64,000 nt of DNA from Knufia peltigerae (GCA_030247855.1 JAPDRN010000027.1:186001-250000); one strand, 5' to 3'; positions 32,010 to 43,448 are shown, numbered from the stretch's first letter. Numbers and translations: made by a program. The notes: generated by a model not told the origin, from the sequence alone.

Positions 32010-33987
32010 TGGGAGGACTGCCGGTGTACGGAGTTACCGTTAGATCATAAGCTTGTGGGGAATACTGTTCTATACCCAGTCTTGAATTACTATAGAAATC
32101 TATAGCGATCGATATTAATAAATCTATTGTCATTGCTCGTTGTCATCATTTCATCGACATCATCAAAGTCCAGGTCGAAAGATCAAGTGGCCGGCAGTAT
32201 CGCTAGGCGTAGTTTTCAATTGCCCCGCAAGTACAATTTCTCGGTGGGATGTGACCCTGGGCAGCGTTGCACCTAGGTAAGTATCTGGCTGGTCTGCCTA
32301 CGGAGTACCTAGATACCTACCTAGGTACCAGAGTGGGCATCTATACTCTGTGGCTTGTCCAGCTAACCTGTTCCCTTGCACCTAGAGGACGAGAAGCTGC
32401 CTTGGTGTTTTTTTGTTTCCCGAGCCCGATTTAGTCCGGTCAGTCCGTCTGTTGAAATACAACAATCCAAACATCACATGCAATACAATATGAGTGCCTA
32501 CCTGGGCATGGTGTTCGTGTACTGCCTGGGAATCCAAAGATTAACACTGGCCTGTCTTTGCTTACCTGGGTAAATTATCCTGGGTTATGGTCGACCAACT
32601 TCTCGCGCCCCTCCCTGAATACGAAGACCACGGCGCTGTCCTTGAAATCACTCGACGCCACTCTCCGTTTTTTTTCTTGTACCCTTGCACACATGTATGC
32701 CTGGTCACACCCAGGCCGATCACCTACTGCAAGCCACCTGCGCACACGAAACACCACACTAAACCCCCTGGGATAGCCCCTCCAATGTAGCCCCTCTCCA
32801 AGAACGAACACTCCGGTAAAACCAGGCAAAACGTCGAGATACGGTGTATTTTCTAGAGTATTAGTAGTTTCCTGCCTCAATTTTCATCTTTCCAATGACG
32901 GGCTGTTGTCGGCTTGATTTGTTCTTCTGTTTGGCGATGCGGCCCGAAATCTGGGGAAAAGTCCACAGAAAGAACGTGCTAAGAATTCCAGATCCGAACT
33001 TTGCTTGTCTGGGGCCCGGACTCGCCTGTCCATGTCCAAACGCCATCCCTTTCCGGTCGTTAGGTCGATTTCGTTTACTAGACACGCGTGGGTGATGATG
33101 AGTTTCGATGGCCAATGTGGAATAGTGCACCTTTTTCCATCCACCCCCTTGCTTTCTCATCCAGAAACAAAAAGGGTGCTTTCTTGCATCCCCGGTGCAG
33201 CCACAACGTTTCACAGCCAATGCGGTACGGTTTCTGGAACGCCTCAGTAGCATGCCATGGCTCCCGGCGGTGAGAAAGGAATGTCACTCTTTCTCTCTCC
33301 TCCCCCAGCCGCCCAACCGACACCGGGACAACAAGGCGAAATTTTTACCAGCCCGGCATGTCGTTGGTTGATCCCTGGTTAGCTCACAAAACATCTCCAG
33401 ACCACCGCAGGAAGAGCATGCAAGATCCAGAGATCTATCCTCGAGATCGGTCACAGGATGTCAGGCTGACCTGGCGCCTGGGTCCCCTTTCTCTCTGGGC
33501 TCGAGTGTCCAACCACCCCGTCAACCCCTCCTCCTCCGCCATGGTGATGCAGGTCTCCTGCACGAAGGTGAACCCATCCTTGTCCATCACGTACTTTCTA
33601 CCCAGAGAGCTGTTTCCTGTCCTGCCATTTCTCGTCGCCAGCCGCACGAATCACTTGGAAACAGACGGCAAATTTGATAGCAAGCCTCAGAGCGACCCAA
33701 CGAGCCTGGGCACTCAATTTGGGCAAATGGGCTGCTCGTGTTCTACTCTGTTGGGAGCGAACATGGTTTTGTGTATAAAGTACGGGAATCCCCCTGCATT
33801 CTGGTTCATTTGCTTTTCATCCAACCTCCAAAGTTTTCTGCCCGGTACTCTTTCGCCTCGTTTGGTCCTTGCACAAAAGTTTGTTTGCCCTTGTACTTGC
33901 CAATCGCCTTCACATAATAATACCTTGGCCCATACCCAGCCAATCGCCCTACCCTGGTCTCGCCTCGTCTACCCCTACACTGCCAGA
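32010..33987. other. Long region without a firm gene
   Basis: Contains one arm of an inverted repeat (32112-32280), a cluster of CCTAGGTA-type motifs (about 32271-32330) and many short GC-rich frames on both strands that show no domains. The last few hundred bases are pyrimidine-rich and probably form the leader of the Ras-like gene. Confidence 0.45.
32112..32280 (+). repeat. Dispersed inverted repeat, arm A
   Basis: About 165 bp that matches, with scattered substitutions and small gaps, the reverse complement of 37083-37240. The best block is the roughly 50 bases around TTTCATCGACATCATCAAAG. Both arms end in a CACCTAGGTA motif. In one frame it encodes a peptide (IVIARCHHFIDIIKVQV) also seen in arm B, but here stops follow, so a decayed coding element is likely. 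Confidence 0.65.
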
Positions 33988-34716
33988 ATGGATCCGTCCG
34001 ACGTTATGAAGGTTGTTATTGTTGGAGACGATGTTGTTAGCGCAGCATTGAACTTTACAGTAAGAAGCCTTTTCCAGTACAGAACTTTGTCAAATCCACC
34101 CACATACCTACTCACGCTCCTCTACAACTGACAGTTTATGAATCTGATGAAGCGCCCGGGATATGCGACCCTTCGCCCCGTCCAGGGCGTACCCAGCGAG
34201 ATGCTTCAGATCCAAACGGGAGTAGGTGCCGACGATCCCGACTCCCAGCCTCTCGTGGTCGATGCGTATCGATCGGCGCCGGTGATTCTCCCGATAGATC
34301 TGGCCGAGGCCAACGCATTCATCATCGCCTTCGGTCTCGACTCGAGGGCGTCCTTTGATGAGGCCAAGAAAATCCTACGTGTCATCAGGAAGGCCGGGCG
34401 CAGGGGCGCTCCCATCGCCGTGGTCGGCATGCAGAGGATGCATAGGAGGTTGGCAGTCATGCCACAGGAGGCCACCGAGCAGGTGGCGAAGTGGGGGGTA
34501 GAATTCTTCACCGTCCAGTCTGCCGTCTCCGCGCAGGTGACGGCGCCCCTGATATACCTGGGGAATCGTCACCTCTGGGAGCGGAACAAGCCTGCTTGGG
34601 CGCTCAGGGTCGACAAGGTGCGTCGGTCGAGGGTGTGGCACCCTCGGGAATGGCCTTCCTTGCCTCGCTGCCTCCGTCTGAGGAGGAAGCACAAAAGTGA
34701 AGTATGGTTTGATTAG
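33988..34716 (+). CDS. Ras-like protein lacking GTP-binding motifs
   Basis: Two exons (33988-34059 and 34135-34716; intron 75 nt) give 217 residues. The start MKVVIVGDD looks like the first strand of a Ras fold, but the P-loop GxxxxGK(S/T) is replaced by GDDVVSAAL. Later, ANAFIIAFGLDSRASFDEA corresponds to the Ras strand-helix with F(L/I)xVYxxxxxxSF. GAPIAVVGMQRM sits where VGNKxD should be, so the guanine-binding Asn-Lys-x-Asp is lost, and the DTAG motif is also unrecognisable. The C-terminus is basic and lacks a CAAX box. I read this as a pseudo-GTPase. It might instead be a decaying gene, although the frame is fully open. Partners are unknown. Confidence 0.6.
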
Positions 34717-35071
34717 TTGTTGGGTAGTTTACTGTAATTGTATTCCGTACTGAACTCTTTCATTCAATGTACGGGAGACCATGTAAACCATCGAAGTAGC
34801 CGGAAAATAATGTCTCCGAACACAACGCTAAGATCACATCTCGATCATCCCCACGCAACATGATTTGAGACGGTGTCCTGCAACGAAAATCCGTCCGCTT
34901 TTCTGAATTTCTATCCAGCTTAATAGGCCCCATTTTGCATCCGCCCCAGATTTACGTACTAAACGTTAGCACGGCGGCTCGAACCGACATCGTCCCTCGT
35001 CATCTCGAAAATCGAGCGTGCAGACGCAACCGAACCCCCCCTGCGAAGCCTTGCTCTCTACCTACCTCGCC
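34717..35071. other. Intergenic, no gene recognised
   Basis: 3' flank of the Ras-like gene and upstream region of the phosphotransferase-like gene; no motif seen. Confidence 0.5.
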
Positions 35072-35982
35072 ATGAAACCCAAGCGCGATCAATACTTGGC
35101 TGATACCATGAGCAAGATAGATGCTCAGCATGACGGGACTGGAGGGTTGGCCATCCACAACACCAAATTTCGTCGTTGGTCGTCATTGGTTGCGTTGAGG
35201 ACCAACGGCAAAGTTCTACACGCCGATAAACCGCACCTGTGTTCCAATCAGCAGAAACAAAATCGTCAAGACCGGTCCGTTTGTCCACCTCACCGAAGGG
35301 GCGACCATCGAATTCGTCGCCCGGAACACCACATCCGTCCCAGTGCCCAGGGTGTACTGCTCCTTTGTCCACAAGAACCGGGCCTCCATTGTCATGAGGA
35401 GGATTCGAGGTGATGCCATACCGACAGTGTGGGGGAAACTGTCCGAGCAGTCCCAACGGGCAATTTATGATCAATTGAGGGGCATGATCCGGGAGCTACG
35501 CTCGCTGAAGCCGCCGTCTCCGGGGACGGGAATCGAGAGCTGCGTCGGGGGATCCTTGCACGACCCTCGAATCCCTCGCTCGAATAACCCTCGGTTCGGT
35601 CCGTTCAAAACGATTCGAGAGTTTCACCTCTGGCTGAGAAAGGGGGCTGGAGCCATCTCGGACCGAAGGTCGAGAAGGCGACACGGACTGGCAGGACGTT
35701 TGCGACATGGCAGCCGCTCAGGACAAGTCATCGTGGCGCCCGCCGGTTTTCACACACGCTGATTTGAACCCGTTCAACATCCTCATCCGTGGAGATCGGG
35801 TCGTCGGCCTGGTTGACTGGGAAATATCCGGATGGTACCCGAACTATTGGGAGTATACCTCGGCGTGGCTCGGGAGCGCAACGAGGACAGGTTGGCGGAA
35901 ATGCATCGACGAGTTCCTCGAACCCTTTCCCGACGAGCTGAAGATGGAGACTATTCGCCAGAAATGGTGGGGAGGTATTTAA
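35072..35982 (+). pseudogene. Aminoglycoside-phosphotransferase (APH)-like gene with frameshift
   Basis: An APH/choline-kinase-like fold of the type abundant in fungi. From about 35223, one frame encodes RNKIVKTGPFVHLTEGATIE, VPVPRVYCSF, RIRGDAIPTVW and FGPFKTIREFHLWLRKG. At the five-G run 35642-35646 the coding signal jumps frame and continues with TDWQDVCDMAAAQDK, then the catalytic Brenner-type motif FTHADLNPFN and the metal-binding GLVDWEISGWYPNYWEY, to the stop at 35982. Removing one G from the run would join the halves in frame, and no GT-AG intron explains the jump. The 5' end is uncertain: the ATG at 35072 would need an intron before about 35252. This is either a real one-base insertion or an assembly error in a homopolymer. 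Confidence 0.65.
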
Positions 35983-36095
35983 CGAATGAAGGTACAATGA
36001 TATACATTCATTTGTACCGTCTACAAAATTTCGATATAAATCTCTCAAGTCCTTCCAACTCAGCCAAGCTTGCTTTCCACTGAAGAAAGAACCCT

Positions 36096-36845
36096 CTAAG
36101 CTATCACCTCTTTGTTCTCCCAGAGATCCCAGGTCGGCTTGGGGTTTACCAGCAGCCATGAGTCGTCAAAGCGTCCCTGAGCAATCTTTTCCCGGACGTG
36201 ACGCCTTGTCAACTCTTCAATACGACGCCAGTCGAGTACCGAAGCTCCCATGGCCTGGCCATCTCTTTCGAGTGCTACAAGGGCGTCGGCGCACCAACTA
36301 CGGCACCTCCATTCCGGATCACCCTGAACCACGGGCACACTTCGGAGCGTCTGGAGAAGATTTTTCGTGTTGATGATTTTCCCAATCATGATGCGGATGA
36401 GGAGGTTGTTGGTGTTCCGAACGTCGTTTAGCGCAAGCTCTTCATATTCCCACCGGGGTCGTGAGGGCCCATTCGGACTTGGGCTCAGCTGGTTCTTGAC
36501 ATGACAACGTATGCCATAGAGACCCGGGCGGCTTTTTTGCACCTTGGGTCCAATCAGCAACGCCCAATGATATCTGCATTGAGAAAGACAACAGTGAGCT
36601 TGAAACAGTGATACCAGGATGCGGTTAGAGGGTTCAAAAAAGAAAAGAGCAAAATTTTACTTTCGTTCCTCGTTGTTGACGACACCGCTGGGGTAGAGTG
36701 CGATGTAAGGGCGCTGGGGATTCACAGTGCCCACGATTCTGATTATGGTCCAAGCCCGACTGCACCTTCGGTGCCAATCACAGCATCCGCATGCGCCCTC
36801 CGACAAACAAAGATCAGCAGCTGTGCAAGGATTGAAATTTTGCAT
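36096..36845 (-). CDS. Fungal protein of unknown function (DUF6914-like)
   Basis: Two supported exons: a first one ending at 36661 with RPYIALYPSGVVNNEER, and 36573-36096, joined by an 87-nt intron (36660-36574), so that KYHWALLIGPK spans the join. The body includes WEYEELALNDVRNTNNLL, IRIMIGKIINTKNLL, SVPVVQGDPEWRCRSW and ERDGQAMGASVLDW. This order (a short YxALY strand, HWALLIGPK, then a PxWxCxxW block) resembles a family I recall as DUF6914; its function is not known. The start is uncertain. The first in-frame ATG, at 36845, would add about 40 Cys-rich residues that look non-coding, so an unseen 5' exon is possible. Confidence 0.6.
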
Positions 36846-37810
36846 TGCAAGACTTGGAACGGTAGACCTATGGGAGAAAATCGCCCGAAATTCCACCCAG
36901 CTTCATTGCAGTACTGATTCAGAATGTGGATTATTCCCAATGGTGCTTCTACGACATATTCCAGCGTAGAAGTACTGAAACTACCGCCGTTGATGGATCA
37001 TTTCATTCAAAAGGAGATCTCTGGAAATGGAAGAGGCGGTGACATTGCTCTTTAAAAAGCATCAGAGACCACTTAGGTGCGTACCTAGGTGCAGGCGCCT
37101 AGCGCGACCAACCACGAGAAATCGTAATTGTTGGGCAGTCGAAAACTACGCCTAGCCATACCGTCGGCCACTTATTTTTGACCTGGACTTTGATGATGTC
37201 GATGAAATAATGACAACGAGAAATGACAATAGATTCATTATTTCTGACCGCCATGAATATCTTGTGGTCATCCAAGGCTGGGCATACATGTTGGGCCTGA
37301 GACCGTCGTTGGGTTTGTCTCGGCGCCATAAATGACGCTACCGCAAAAAGTCTCCGTTCAGCCTCGTCTTCCTCTTTTAGACTGCGAAGCTTCACCTTAC
37401 GATCAATTCATGGTATTCTGGACACAACGATAATGCTTCTACCCAAAAGATTTCATCCGCGTTCGCAATATACATACGTTGATCGACATTCTAGAGTATG
37501 GAATGTGAGCTTCGCAACTCGAGAGGTCAGTCAATTTGTGGGTTGATCCAGGAACGTCGGAGACTTTTCGAAGGAGAGAAGCTTTTAACTTTTTCGCTGT
37601 CAAAGTGAGGACAATTCCATTCCATTCCCTGGATCAACGTGGAAATATGATGTCCCACTACTATATAGGAGACCTTCGCCTTTCGCAAGTTTTCTCAGAC
37701 TCTCAGTTTCAATTCCACCTGGCCTCAACCTCTTCTTCTCGCAATCGCTTCACGTATATATTCCTCGGTACGATTCCTACAAGTGACTAACCCCTTTTCC
37801 ATCCGTCACA
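36846..37810. other. Intergenic with inverted-repeat arm B
   Basis: Contains the repeat arm at 37083-37240 and the promoter of the GliT-like gene. A 98-codon minus-strand frame (37099-37395) covers the arm and may be a fragment of the element's coding region. No other gene recognised. Confidence 0.45.
37083..37240 (-). repeat. Dispersed inverted repeat, arm B
   Basis: Reverse complement of arm A at 32112-32280, about 5 kb away. On the minus strand it lies inside an open frame ending 37099 with IVISRCHYFIDIIKVQV and WPTVWLGVVFDCP. Arm A encodes nearly the same first peptide, so the shared sequence was probably once coding. It ends at a CACCTAGGTA motif as arm A does. Confidence 0.65.
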
Positions 37811-39007
37811 ATGAAGTCTACGATATATGATGCTTTGATTATCGGTGCCGGTCCTGCTGGCCTTTCCACCGCCCTGGGACTGTCCAGGCTTCACCGCACC
37901 AAGGTGGTCTTCACTCGGCCGCAGAATGCAGGTTTCAGAAACGAGGGGACACACGAGGTTCACAACGTCTTGACCAGGGATTGTACCCCTCCTGCCGAGT
38001 TTCGCCGAATCGCCAGAGAGCAGATCGAAAAGTACGGTACGACGGAGTTCATCGAAGCAGACATCACCGCGACCAGAAAGCTGGAGCCGGCCTCCACTGA
38101 AGGTCACAATCTCTCTTGTTCGAGCTATTTTGAGGCGACCGATGGCGAAGGGCGGAAGTGGGTTGGAAGAAAAGTTGTCCTAGCCACAGGTTCCGTCGAA
38201 GTCCTACCTGCAGAAATTCCTGGGTACAAGGAAAACTGGCCACAGAACATGTACGTGCTCCTTTCATTGGAAGTCTCATAATCCTTGTCCTTTGACACAT
38301 GCCCGGCCTACTAACATCAACATGTTTAGATTTCAATGCTTGTTCTGCGACGGCCACGAACGCTCTCACCTGCCTGTCGGCATCATAGGACTGTCGCCAT
38401 TCGTTGCCCACGCGGCCCAGATGCTGGTCTTCTTGGTTACAGAGTCTTCGGGTCCCCCGATCTTATTCAGCAACGGCCCAATCCCAGATACCGAACCAAT
38501 GCAGCAGACTTTGGAAAACGTTCGAGCCCTGGGTTTCAAGATCGAGACCCGCAAGATTACAAGACTGGTGCCTGAGCAAGAGCCGAATGTCGGAGTCAAC
38601 GTCGTGTTTGAAGATGGCAAGAGTACTTACGTCGGTTACTTGACCGATAGACCGACAACGGTACTGTCCAGTAGACCCTTGATCGATCAGCTGGGACTCG
38701 AAGTCGAAAATCATCCCGTCATGGGAGAGATGGTCAAGGGTGTCGAGATGGGGATTGTCACTACGGCGCCCGGGGTATTCATTGCCGGCGACGCTGCCAC
38801 ACCGTACAAATCAGCCACGAACGCAATCAGTTCAGGTATGTACTTCGTTCTTGTTTCATCCATGACCTGTTAACATGGTGTGTTTGTTTCAAATGCTGAC
38901 CGACATCTTTTGCGGACTACAAAATAGGCTCGAATGTTGCAGCCATCATAACCCAACAACTGGCCGCGGAGAACCTACAAGAAGTCGTCGCATCACGTCA
39001 AGGCTAG
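37811..39007 (+). CDS. Thioredoxin-reductase-fold disulfide oxidoreductase (GliT-like)
   Basis: A two-domain FAD/NAD(P) protein of the GliT/HlmI/TdiE-like group, related to thioredoxin reductase. Exons are 37811-38250, 38330-38835 and 38928-39007; introns of 79 and 92 nt, the first with a CTAAC branch site. The product is 341 residues, typical for the group. GAGPAG (12-17) binds FAD. The redox pair is CLFC (Cys150, Cys153) within FQCLFCDGHE, which spans the first splice join. GVFIAGDAATPYKSATNAISSG is the conserved C-terminal FAD block. GliT-type enzymes oxidise dithiols to disulfides in epidithiodiketopiperazine pathways, but many homologs stand alone. No such cluster is visible here, so the substrate is open. 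Confidence 0.88.
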
Positions 39008-40029
39008 ATGGATACATGGAGACGGGTGTTGTGAATGGCCAATACTCCAGTACCTGTCATGCTGAACATATGTCTCGCTAAATCGCAATAAGAATTGATC
39101 GCACTCGGATTTCATGGCGAGGATACTCTTCGTTGATAGAGTGCCCAAGGCTCGCTTTCGCAGGGGCTATAGATCGTCGGTTTAGCACACGGTCCCAATT
39201 TTCGATATTGGTTTGAAGAAAGTCGACTGTAACTATCGTTGCTCCAGTGTAGCATAGTTGATGTTTTCTTATGGTTGCACACTGAGTACGTCTCCACAAC
39301 TAGTAGTAAATGCTAGCTAGCATAGATAGAATATCAAATCCTAAGACCTATACAGAGATCTCGTTAAATGAAGCTGTTGTTCTTGTTGTTGATCTTGGAC
39401 TCTATGAATAACAGGTGATTCGCAGCTTTGGCGCCCAAAGCCATGTTTCATCCCTTCAATCAAGCAATTCTTCTCAACCTGAAGCCTCATGCAACCATGG
39501 ATCCCGAGTTTGGATTTTTTTCTTCAATCGCTCCGACAGATGAGACTGTGAGAGCACCAATTTTCTCTTTACCTTGTTGGTGCGACAGAGCTCGCAACTC
39601 CCACCTCAAGCCTGCCCACGACTACACTTTTCCGACAACTACATGAGCCCGCCTGTCCCATCCTCCCTCATTTTGGACCAAGGATGGCGCCACAACACGA
39701 TGCAACCGCTTAGAAGAGCAGAAATCATTCCCTGAATTTGCCACACCAAGTTCAATTATCCGCTTCCTCCTTCAGTACTCGACTGACTGGCAAAGGCAAA
39801 GGCCCTCAAGGTGTATCAAAGAACAAAAGCACGACCCCCTTCGACGGAGCGCCCGTTTGGTCCGCTTAATTGTGGATGACGAGGTTCAATCGAGAGCCAG
39901 CCAGCAGTCTCTTTCATTTCCACTTGGCGACGTTGTAGGACTTCGTGTAAGCCGCCGACAAGATTGTGTGATGGGAGACTGACCCAACATAGCGTGCGCA
40001 CCGATCGCCTATCCTTCTACCATCGAGGC
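39008..40029. other. Intergenic, no gene recognised
   Basis: 3' flank of the GliT-like gene, then sequence leading into the DUF7924 relic. A basic stretch encoded near 39840-39900 might be the decayed N-terminus of the relic. Confidence 0.4.
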
Positions 40030-41270
40030 CTCTGAAGCGGAAACGAGAAACTGAACGGCAACTAAACCCACCCTTTCTACGACGACCGCAGCCGCCCTAC
40101 ACGACATCGTCTATTCAGGATGTTGATTCTATTACACATTGGGCGCAGACATATCACTGGCCTCGTGGATACTCCACACCGAAGGGGGAGAAACGAGTCA
40201 CTTATTGGCGAGAAAGAACTCCATCGCCTCACTTCGCCAAAAGCGATCGTACAGCGAGTCTGGAGCGCCCAGTTCAATAACACCCAGTGACCAAAGGTCG
40301 AGGGAGGGGAAGAGCGCTCCTTACAAGGACGCACGTTATGAAGTTTTACTCCCGGCAAAAGGGAGTTTTCTGGATGATTCCGAGCTAGACATTACAGATG
40401 AGGGCAAAGTTCTCTGTTGGAACCTGTTGACCAAGAAGCAACGGATCCCCAAGGGTTTCCATTTTCTCAAAAGACGTGTTTAAGGAAGCCTGCCACAACT
40501 TTCCGGGCAAAAATGAGGCCAGGGTGATCCAAGACATAGCTCGACTGATCGTCCCATCTGCAGAGACCCTGGCCACATTGGGTGCCCAACATCTCGATAA
40601 ACTGACCGAGAGCGTTAATGAGGGTTGGGACATTTCAATTCCTGTTATCGAACCACGACCACAGCCAGACTACTCGATCGGGTTGCGACGAGAAGCATTC
40701 ACCGAGTCCCAACTTCAAACTCTTCAGCCATTCGTGGGTGATCTTACCGACAATTGTTTCTGCATGGGGACATGGTATACGTATTTTCCCTTCTTATCGA
40801 GAGGTGAAGTGTGTGGGTGACCTCGACGTGGCAGATCGACAGAATGCACACGGTATGATCATCGGTGTTTTAGGATTTATGGTCATTATCCTATAATTGA
40901 GGGCAAAGAGACCACGTTCTATCGTCATCTCATTCACAGTTTCGACATTACGCCACTTGATGGAAAAGAGAAATGGACAGCTTATAGGCTTACCAAAAAC
41001 GTCTATGATATCTGGATGCCTGCTCATTTGAAAAAGCTTTGCTCAGCAATCGATGCAATACCAGCCAACGTACACTTTGAAGTCTCCGAGAAATCGTCCG
41101 ATCTGCAATTCCCTTCTTCGCCTGGACTCTCACGCCACCAGCTCTCGGTCTCTGGAGCTACAGATGGCGATGAGCCGAGGCCTCTCGACGCTCAGGGACT
41201 GATACCAGAAGCTCTTGTTACCCAAACATCAGAACAGGCGGCAGCATTCAAGAAACCAAAGAAGGGATGA
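40030..41270 (+). pseudogene. Decayed DUF7924-family (PD-(D/E)XK-like) gene
   Basis: Blocks of one fungal protein family appear in order but in changing frames. They are RPLKRKRE and DVDSITHWAQTYHWPRGY (about 40030-40185); SHLLARKNSIASLRQKRS and SAPYKDARYEVLLPAKGSF (to about 40455); ARLIVPSAETLATLGAQHLD, ESVNEGWD, PRPQPDYSIGLRREAFTE and PFVGDLTDNCFCMGTWYTYF (to about 40795); EVKC and DLDVADRQNAHGMII (to about 40870); then YGHYPIIEGKETTFYRHLIH and KNVYDIWMPAHLKKLCSAID. The PD and ExK elements fit a nuclease-like PD-(D/E)XK core. At least four frame changes (near 40190, 40460, 40797 and 40880) show it is dead, and some residues between HGMII and YGHYP appear deleted. Confidence 0.7.
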
Positions 41271-41556
41271 AAGTCGATATGAATCAATCATCGGAGAGCT
41301 TTTGGAGACCCGAAAGTTGGATCAGGGCAGAGCATCATCTCGACAACTTTTCGTCTCACAATCTGCAAATCGTTATGTTAATTTCTCGGGAACGCGTCTG
41401 GTCCGAGACACTCGCACCAAGAATGGTGTGTACCCATGGACCCGCAGAGACGAAATACCGAATGCATGATTGATTCTGAAAGCTTGTACGAAGTATTTGG
41501 CTAGGGGTGATACGGCCAGTATCAACAAGAGACGGCTCTTCACGAGGCGTGTTCGT

Positions 41557-43448
41557 TCACTGGCCTCCACTGAACGTCTGCGAATACCAGTCTTGCAAAG
41601 TGAGTTCCGGGGAAGCACCGCCGGGGGGGTTCACGACATGCACGACCGGAGGGTACTTCTCGGGGATGACGACACCGTGCTCGAGCAAGAAGCACAGCAA
41701 CCATTTGTCCATGCCGAACGAGTGTTCTGCCGATATCTTGCAAGCGTTGTGGAAGGCCTGCAGTCGGGACAGTGACACATCCAGCTTGACCCAAAACGAC
41801 TGCAGTCTCATGAGGATCTCGAAGTTTCGTGCCAGTCGCCGACGGGCGATGGATATCTCGTCCTCGTGCGCGCTGAAGACGAGGGTGTGGATGTAAACGG
41901 TCGAGGTGACGACCAGCAGGTGGCCCAGCATGACAAAGAAGCACTCGCAATTGGGAATCTCCTGGCAGAGGTACAAGAGGTCGCAAAAGTGTTTGGCGTG
42001 CTCCTTGCACCTCTCGGCGTACTCGGGGTTCGCGGCAGATGCGTCGCCCGCGAGGAACTGGTAGCACAGCACCTCGGTGTGGTAGTGGTAACCCAGGTGA
42101 AGAGCGGCAAACGTCGGGCCCAGGCCGATCGAGGCGTAGTATTCGAGATTGGCCCGTGTTTTCCGCAGGTGAAGTGGCAACGCGGCCGACCACATTTCCA
42201 ATCTTTTCAAGAGCGTCTCGACTTGATCCTCAAGCGACTGTGTGCCTTGCACGTCACGCATCACGTTCTGGTTGAGGTCACAGATGTCGGCCCAAATCTG
42301 GTGCAGTTTGGCATTCTCCGCGCAGATCCCGCTCGTGGTAGGCCTCGGCGGTGTCTGAGGCGCGATACCCAGGAAGAGTAGTTCATTCGCTGGAAGTTCA
42401 ACCGTCTTATAGGAACGCATCTGGCAAGGGAGATGTAGGCCTGTCGAACACCAAACGTCGATCATGTACAGTGTCCACCATACTGGGCAGGTCAGCGCCG
42501 GTGCTTCAGATCACAATCTACCACAAAAAGGGCAAGTGTCTGGAGGCTTACTTCGAAGATTGACTTGTCTCTCGGTCTCGCTGTTGGTCTGACGATGAGC
42601 GAGATCCAGCATCAGCGCGAGTCTATTGGCAACTGCGTAGTAGAGCGATTCAGCTTCTGCTTTGGATTCTGTAAAGCAGATGGTGCCTAGCAGGACGGCC
42701 GCTTGCACCGTCGTCACAGAGATGTCTGTCATGTCGAACAGGGCAAAAGCTCGTTGCGCTGGCTCTATGCCACGACTGCGGCGTTTGAGGGATGCGAGAC
42801 TGGGCGACTCTGAAAACCTGCGTTCGGTCAGTTGCGCTTCCGGGGTTTCTGCGCTCTCGGTCAAAATGAGGGTTCCTACCTTGAACCTAGAGCCATCATG
42901 GCATAGAGGAGAACTTCTGGGAGACTCCCATTGCGTACTTGCGACAGAATGGTGGGTTCGTGAAACAGCGAGTGATGGGTATTGTGGATATGCGCGAAGT
43001 ACAAGTGTACCAGTTCGTGCTGAAGTTCCAGATCGGCGGTTGGAGCCACTTTTTTATATACGTCTTCATCATCAGCATTGCAGTTGAATCCACCATCTGC
43101 CACTGCACCCTTCACATAGCCGCTGTCACTACGGTCATGTTCGAAGCAGAGCGAGTCTGGAGGGTCAGAAGCAATCCGGTTCAAGTGCGGTGGAGGTTCT
43201 TTTGCACGCAAGCTGGGAAAGCCTCGCCTAGGAGTATGTGTATTCGAAGACGACCGAGGACCAGATACATTGCTGCATACGAGGTTCAGACTGGTGCATC
43301 TTTCACATTGCTCTCCGAGACCACTTGTCCGACATTTCCGACGATGTAGTCTGGTGGAGGATTTCAGTCGCGGTCAACCATCCCATCCAAAAATGACAGG
43401 AAAAGGTCAGACTCACCTGCACGATTGACATGCACTGGCAGGTCTCAT
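41557..43448 (-). CDS. Zn(II)2Cys6 transcription factor with fungal_trans domain
   Basis: A nuclear regulator of 564 residues. Exons are 43448-43417, 43350-42880, 42817-42552 and 42482-41557; introns 62-69 nt. The start MRPASACQSCR begins the binuclear zinc cluster, which is completed across intron 1: Cys-x2-Cys-x6-Cys, then a Gly-rich loop, then CERCTSLNLVC. Splitting a zinc cluster with a first intron is common in this family. The middle homology region has HSLFHEPTILSQV, LYAMMALGSRF joined to SESPSLASL, VQAAVLLGTICF, and WWTLYMIDVWCSTGLHLPCQ across intron 3. The C-terminus is leucine-rich and acidic. Target genes are unknown; the nearest partners are the DUF7924 relic and a methyltransferase. 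Confidence 0.88.

Noticed and set aside
32861..33323. Several minus-strand frames of 80-130 codons
   Set aside because: Low-complexity, mutually overlapping, no conserved pattern.
33358..33987. Upstream extension of the Ras-like ORF (frame open from 33358)
   Set aside because: Composition looks like an untranslated, pyrimidine-rich leader; the ATG at 33988 directly precedes the Ras-like first strand.
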